From contig JAFUJY010000062.1 in assembly GCA_017467985.1 (NCBI GenBank), forward strand, positions 1-9,425: 9,425 nucleotides of DNA, read 5' to 3'. This document shows, one piece after another, positions 6,676-9,425 of this stretch (positions within the stretch are counted from its first letter, which is position 1; each line of letters begins with the position of its first letter). Below the pieces are notes generated by a model, which worked only from the letters and a program-made list of their open reading frames with translations, did no database searches and had not been told where the DNA came from. The stretch is from Bacillota bacterium (GTDB taxonomy: Bacteria > Bacillota > Clostridia > Lachnospirales > Bianqueaceae). Both the position numbers and the translations under genes were made by a program.

Positions 6676-8117
6676 TGTTTTCTTTGTTGAGCGCGGTATT
6701 GGTGAATCAGTTTGCGCTGCTGCTTCTTACGCTCGTTCTGAATACGGCGTTCTTCCTGCATTTCTTCTACTTCTACAATTTCATCATCGCGGGTAAAACC
6801 ACGCCAGTACTTAACCAGAATAAAGCCAAGAATGGCCATGCAGGCACCACGCATAAGTGTGGTAAATTGTACGGTGTAGAGATCCATACCCAGGAAGGGA
6901 ATGGTATTATCACCACTAATGGAGCTGACAGCGGTACCCACGATCAAGCCAAAGAATGCAAACAGATTACATCCTAAGGTGTTGAAAGCGATGTAGGGGG
7001 TGGAGTCCTCATTCTCCGGCAGATTCATATACAAGATGTTGGCATAGGAGAAGTTCAGACCTACACTCAAGAAATGCTGAATCATGCAGTTGGGGAAATA
7101 GATAAAGGAGCGTTCCGGTGTCATAAAGAAGAAGAAGATTTCGGTGGGAATAAAGAACAGCACAGCTAAACCAAAGGTCTTAATCCAGGAATAGGTACGC
7201 AGGATCTTTTTCCAGAAGGCGGTTGTTGTCAGCAGAATAATGGTATAAAAGATGGAAACCGTATTGATCAATGTATAGGAGAAGTTCATATGATTGAGCA
7301 AATGATAGTTCCAAAGACCATTATTCAGGTTACACAGGAAGTTCCAGAAGAACTGCAGAAGCATGCAGGCCAGGAACTTTTTGTGGAGAAACGGCAGCGT
7401 AAAGATATCGGCCAATTTCAGATCGGAGGTATCGGGATAAGGATACTCCTTAGCTCGGGACTGGATGAACAGATCTACCAATACCAGGACGAACGCAAAA
7501 TAACGGAAGATCAAAATCAACTGATCCTGATAGGGAGAACCGGACAATGCGTCAGTAAGCAAACTGCTCAGCAGTAAGATAACACTGGATAGGATAGAAG
7601 AAAAGATCTGATTATAGGTAATAAAACTGGTACGCTGATCCGTTCTCAGAGGATAGAAGCGATAAAACCAGGTGGTCATACCGGGAGCAAAGGGGGCATT
7701 TGCTACATTTGCAATGAATAGAATCAACACAAACATAGTCAAACGACCATCTGTATCATGCACAAATAGCGGCATCAATGTGATGACCAGAATGTACATG
7801 ATATAGAAGAACAGTTTGCCGCCCAGCAAAAGCCACTTACGTCTGGGGAATCGGCTCAAAATCTTAGAAGAAAAGATCGTAAAGAGATTGGCGATGTAAG
7901 GAATGAAGGTAATAATACCGGCGCCGGTAATAGAAATGCCATACATGGACAAAAAGCCCGTATAGAAAATACCGGTAATGAACACATTATAAAAGGTCGT
8001 CAAAAGAGAAGATGTTAAGATAATCAGCCGGCCCTTGGAATCTTCATCGGCGAGACTGTAAATATCGGTGATGGATGACCACCAAGTACGGAATATGCGT
8101 TTAATATTGTTCCTCAT
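6669..8117 (-). CDS. MFS-like 12-helix permease
   Basis: A 482-residue polytopic membrane protein with about twelve hydrophobic segments, the first near residues 31-55. SRFPRRKWLLLGG between the second and third segments is where MFS transporters carry their basic loop motif, and a central hydrophilic stretch (around RAKEYPYPDTSDLK) separates two six-helix halves. The N-terminus (about 30 residues) is cytosolic. The C-terminal 45 residues change from acidic to strongly basic (EERR, ERKKQQRK, RAQQRKQK), probably a cytosolic helix. I place the start at 8117, not the longer in-frame ATG at 8186, because AAGGAGAG lies 8 nt before it and the longer version would run into the promoter. It is convergent with the glycosidase operon. 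A role in taking up its oligosaccharide substrate is plausible, but substrate and direction are not shown by the sequence. Confidence 0.85.
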   Translation of the reverse strand: MRNNIKRIFRTWWSSITDIYSLADEDSKGRLIILTSSLLTTFYNVFITGIFYTGFLSMYGISITGAGIITFIPYIANLFTIFSSKILSRFPRRKWLLLGGKLFFYIMYILVITLMPLFVHDTDGRLTMFVLILFIANVANAPFAPGMTTWFYRFYPLRTDQRTSFITYNQIFSSILSSVILLLSSLLTDALSGSPYQDQLILIFRYFAFVLVLVDLFIQSRAKEYPYPDTSDLKLADIFTLPFLHKKFLACMLLQFFWNFLCNLNNGLWNYHLLNHMNFSYTLINTVSIFYTIILLTTTAFWKKILRTYSWIKTFGLAVLFFIPTEIFFFFMTPERSFIYFPNCMIQHFLSVGLNFSYANILYMNLPENEDSTPYIAFNTLGCNLFAFFGLIVGTAVSSISGDNTIPFLGMDLYTVQFTTLMRGACMAILGFILVKYWRGFTRDDEIVEVEEMQEERRIQNERKKQQRKLIHQYRAQQRKQK

Positions 8118-8125
8118 AGCGGTAA

Positions 8126-8133
8126 CTCTCCTT
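8126..8133 (-). promoter_or_regulatory. Ribosome-binding site fixing the permease start
   Basis: On the - strand AAGGAGAG stands 8 nt before the ATG at 8117. No comparable site precedes the longer in-frame ATGs further upstream, so this decides the start. Confidence 0.8.
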
Positions 8134-8157
8134 GCGGAAATATTCTGTTTTGAGTTC

Positions 8158-8186
8158 ATAATAGCAGAGCCGGACCATAAAGTCAA
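8158..8186 (-). promoter_or_regulatory. Sigma-A-type promoter of the permease
   Basis: On the - strand a TTGACT -35 box (8181-8186) and a TATTAT -10 box (8158-8163) are separated by exactly 17 bp; each box differs from consensus by one base. The predicted start, near 8150, gives a leader of roughly 33 nt. The promoter sits directly behind the terminator of the upstream regulator operon, so the permease is expected to be a separate transcription unit. I see no inverted repeat in or next to it. Confidence 0.8.
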
Positions 8187-8187
8187 T

Positions 8188-8227
8188 AAGGAAAATAAAA
8201 AACGGCAGGATTTTTTCTGCCGTTTTT
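8188..8227 (-). terminator. Strong intrinsic terminator of the regulator operon
   Basis: An 11-bp perfect stem (8198-8208 with 8217-8227) has a CGGCAG/CTGCCG core flanked by five A:T pairs and an 8-nt loop. On the - strand it is followed by further T-rich sequence. It starts 4 nt after the TAA of the ArsR-type gene (8232-8234) and ends just before the permease -35 box. The A/T flanks make it symmetrical, so it could also stop + strand transcripts. Confidence 0.85.
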
Positions 8228-8231
8228 GCGG

Positions 8232-8783
8232 TTATTCCACTCGCCAATAAACATTTCCATCCCGTGCCAATAGGCCTTCGCCGATCATATCCCGACGCAG
8301 CGTGCAAAAATCGTCATAAAAGTCTGCGATGATAATATTGACTTCTCGCTCCGTGTAAGTGTGGTTATGTTCAAAGGATTTTACGATTTCCTCTAATATA
8401 ATCCGCTCCTTTTTACGCTGGGCTGGGATGGACTTGAGCTTGCCGTACTGAAAAAAGGCGTCCAGAACCTTCTGTCGGTATTCTTCATCCCGCTGTTTTT
8501 GAAGCTGGGCTTCATCCGATTCAGCACTGATCAGGCTAAGGAGTGTCACGTCGAATACATCCCTGCACAGGGAGTACATAGTGTAATACTGTGTCTTATA
8601 GGATGTTACGGCCCCCGCATCTGCCAGTTTTTTTAGATGAAAGGAAATGGTGGGGGCGGTAAGGCCCAGTCGTTCTGCCAGACGTTCCACATACATGTCC
8701 TCCATGGCCAGAGACTTGAGAATCTGCAGACGGGACTTATCTGCCATACACTTAAAAAGCTGAATTGCCTGGGTTTCAGTCAT
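8232..8783 (-). CDS. ArsR-type HTH regulator with C-terminal DUF2087 domain
   Basis: A 183-residue DNA-binding regulator. Residues 8-60 form an ArsR-like winged helix-turn-helix (FKCMADKSRLQILKSL, then VERLAERLGLTAPTISFHLKKL as the recognition region). Residues about 110-183 match the DUF2087 pattern: KLKSIPAQRKKERIILEEI, YTEREVNIII, DDFCTLRRDMI and a final VYWRVE. The ELCVCDL metal-binding box of classical ArsR/SmtB sensors is missing (MEDMYVERL occupies that place), so heavy-metal sensing is unlikely; the signal is unknown. The ATG overlaps the upstream gene's TGA and has AGGAGGTG 7 nt before it. It is probably autoregulatory through the inverted repeats upstream of the operon, which is inference. 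The family assignment is secure from motifs. Confidence 0.9.
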   Translation of the reverse strand: MTETQAIQLFKCMADKSRLQILKSLAMEDMYVERLAERLGLTAPTISFHLKKLADAGAVTSYKTQYYTMYSLCRDVFDVTLLSLISAESDEAQLQKQRDEEYRQKVLDAFFQYGKLKSIPAQRKKERIILEEIVKSFEHNHTYTEREVNIIIADFYDDFCTLRRDMIGEGLLARDGNVYWRVE

Positions 8784-9130
8784 TGCTGAGCACCTCCTGC
8801 TTTTGCGAATGCGGCCTTGATCTGGGCCAAGGTTTCTAATTTGATGGTTTCCTGCTGAATTTTGACTACATCCTGATGCTGCAGGGCAGCCTCGTAGGAT
8901 GTTTTCCAGTTTTGAGGAATTTCCTCCAGCTTGGCAGCGAAGAAGGCGTGGGGATTGGGCATTTTATCTGCCACATTTAAGATGGTTTTGAAAATGTCAT
9001 ACACATTGGTACGAATTTGCTCAAAATTGGCTTCGTCCCCACGATCATCTGCCAACAAGGCCTGTCGGCGGTCCTTAGAAGTGGTCAGCTGCTGGTCAAA
9101 ATACAGATACATCTGATCTTGCATAGTCAT
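8780..9130 (-). CDS. Conserved-looking helical protein of unknown function, co-operonic with ArsR-DUF2087
   Basis: A 116-residue soluble protein I cannot assign to a named family. It has no cysteine, no signal peptide and no membrane segment, and appears almost wholly alpha-helical. The central stretch (DEANFEQIRTNVYDIFKTIL, then MPNPHAFFAAKLEEIP) has the look of a conserved core, and the C-terminal third is a charged amphipathic helix (QQETIKLETLAQIKAAF). The start at 9130 has AGGAGGTG 7 nt upstream; an in-frame ATG at 9124 is possible but less well spaced. It is first in the operon and translationally coupled (ATGA) to the ArsR-DUF2087 regulator, suggesting a functional link such as a ligand-binding or regulatory partner. 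That link rests only on position. The reading frame, start and coupling make it a real gene. Confidence 0.75.
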   Translation of the reverse strand: MTMQDQMYLYFDQQLTTSKDRRQALLADDRGDEANFEQIRTNVYDIFKTILNVADKMPNPHAFFAAKLEEIPQNWKTSYEAALQHQDVVKIQQETIKLETLAQIKAAFAKAGGAQQ

Positions 9131-9152
9131 ATCATTTCACCTCCTGAGGATG

Positions 9153-9181
9153 ATTATACAACGATCTTTTTGAAATGTCAA
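9153..9181 (-). promoter_or_regulatory. Consensus sigma-A promoter of the regulator operon
   Basis: On the - strand a perfect TTGACA (9176-9181) and a perfect TATAAT (9153-9158) are separated by 17 bp. Transcription should start near 9145, leaving a leader of about 15 nt that is almost entirely ribosome-binding site. A promoter this strong in front of a regulator usually implies that it is held down by repression. Confidence 0.9.
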
Positions 9182-9204
9182 TATCTAATTTGATAAATAT
9201 CAAA
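9170..9204. promoter_or_regulatory. Tandem TTGA/TCAA inverted repeats, putative operator pair
   Basis: One perfect inverted repeat, TTTGATA-AA-TATCAAA, occupies 9189-9204. A shorter one, TTGA-AATG-TCAA, occupies 9170-9181 and covers the leftward -35 box. Their centres (9196.5 and 9175.5) are 21 bp apart, about two helical turns, so dimers bound at both would lie on the same face. The longer repeat lies between the leftward and rightward -35 boxes. Binding by the neighbouring ArsR-type protein is inference. Confidence 0.55.
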
Positions 9205-9217
9205 ATGAAATAAAAGG

Positions 9218-9246
9218 TTGAAATCGCGATTCGATCGTGATAAAAT
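9218..9246 (+). promoter_or_regulatory. Extended -10 promoter of the AlbA_2 gene
   Basis: TTGAAA (9218-9223), a 17-bp spacer and TAAAAT (9241-9246), with TG at 9238-9239 giving an extended -10. The predicted start at about 9252 falls at the edge of the AAGGAGGTG ribosome-binding site, so the mRNA would have a leader of only about 14 nt. Confidence 0.65.
9223..9241. promoter_or_regulatory. Inverted repeat filling the AlbA_2 promoter spacer, putative operator
   Basis: ATCGCGA-TTCGA-TCGTGAT is a 7-5-7 inverted repeat with one mismatched pair. It spans the whole spacer between the -35 and -10 boxes. It differs in sequence and GC content from the AT-rich repeats at 9170-9204, so a different protein probably reads it. 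Confidence 0.55.
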
Positions 9247-9265
9247 AATAAAGGAGGTGAGAGGA

Positions 9266-9425
9266 ATGTATAAGGAAAGTGACAAGGTAGAACTGAAAGA
9301 AATTATCAATGCGGATTTCAAGAAAGAGATCATTGCGTTTGCGAATACTGATGGTGGTGAAATTTTTGTTGGTGTTACAGATGATGGAAGGATTGTGGGT
9401 CTTGAGAATTGTGAAAAAGAAGCAG
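9266..9425 (+). CDS. AlbA_2 (Schlafen-like) domain protein, N-terminal part
   Basis: The first 53 codons of a gene that runs off the window. The start is set by AAGGAGGTG about 6 nt before the ATG at 9266. The visible sequence has the order of conserved elements of AlbA_2 domains: an early VELKEI segment, then KKEIIAFANTDGGEIFVGVTDDG and IVGLEN. In bacteria this domain usually heads a 350-500-residue protein with a C-terminal ATP-binding or winged-helix part, annotated as putative transcriptional regulators or nucleic-acid-binding proteins (COG2865 type); whether that part is present here cannot be seen. The gene is divergent from the ArsR-DUF2087 operon and shares a control region of about 135 bp with it. 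Family call from motifs is good; function is not established. Confidence 0.8.
   Translation, partial: MYKESDKVELKEIINADFKKEIIAFANTDGGEIFVGVTDDGRIVGLENCEKEA

Noticed and set aside
8118..8157. Riboswitch or attenuator in the permease leader.
   Set aside because: The leader is only about 33 nt and contains no stable alternative hairpins.
8118..8186. Upstream in-frame extension of the permease starting at 8186.
   Set aside because: It would run through the -35 and -10 boxes, has no ribosome-binding site, and the ATG at 8117 has AAGGAGAG at ideal spacing.
8101..8307. A 68-codon - strand frame across the end of the ArsR-type gene and the permease promoter.
   Set aside because: It overlaps a terminator and promoter, is out of frame with the regulator, and has no ribosome-binding site or recognisable motif.
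8232..8783. Metal-responsive ArsR/SmtB repressor.
   Set aside because: The ELCVCDL metal box is absent and the C-terminus is a DUF2087 domain, so a metal-sensing call is not supported.
1..9425. CRISPR array, insertion sequence, tRNA/rRNA or phage-type genes.
   Set aside because: No spaced direct repeats, transposase-like frames, terminal inverted repeats or RNA-gene signatures were found by reading.

Overview
The window looks like a chromosomal segment of a gut-type Firmicute (class Clostridia). The supporting signs are strong AGGAGG ribosome-binding sites, sigma-A promoters with 17-bp spacers, moderate GC, and protein families typical of Lachnospiraceae/Oscillospiraceae-like carbohydrate degraders. 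This placement is inference from gene content; no rRNA, tRNA or other taxonomic marker is present.

Region 1 (1-6642, + strand) is one tightly packed operon whose promoter lies outside the window. In order it holds an alpha/beta-hydrolase (5' end cut off by the window edge), an M20 metallo-amidohydrolase, a GH2 beta-galactosidase-type glycosidase with an odd Met/Lys-rich tail, a GH78-type (alpha-L-rhamnosidase-like) glycosidase split into two reading frames, and a class I SAM-dependent methyltransferase. Neighbouring genes are 3 nt apart or overlap by 4 nt. No gene whose N-terminus is visible has a signal peptide, so the pathway is probably cytoplasmic: imported glycosides or oligosaccharides would be de-esterified, de-amidated and stripped of galactose-like and rhamnose-like sugars. 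A hairpin overlapping the methyltransferase stop codon ends the operon.

Region 2 (6669-8117, - strand) is a convergent 12-helix MFS-like permease with its own promoter and a clear ribosome-binding site at 8117. It may be the importer for the substrate of region 1, but only adjacency supports that.

Region 3 (8232-9130, - strand) is a two-gene operon: an unrecognised 116-residue helical protein, then an ArsR-type HTH regulator with a C-terminal DUF2087 domain. It is read from a promoter with full consensus boxes and ends in a strong intrinsic terminator.

Region 4 (9131-9425) is a compact divergent control region followed by the first 53 codons of a rightward AlbA_2 (Schlafen-like) protein. 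The control region carries two back-to-back promoters, two TTGA/TCAA inverted repeats centred 21 bp apart, and a separate 19-bp inverted repeat that fills the spacer of the rightward promoter.

The least ordinary parts are the split GH78 gene, the mixed esterase/amidohydrolase/glycosidase/methyltransferase operon, and the control region at 9150-9260. I found no CRISPR array, insertion sequence, RNA gene or phage module.
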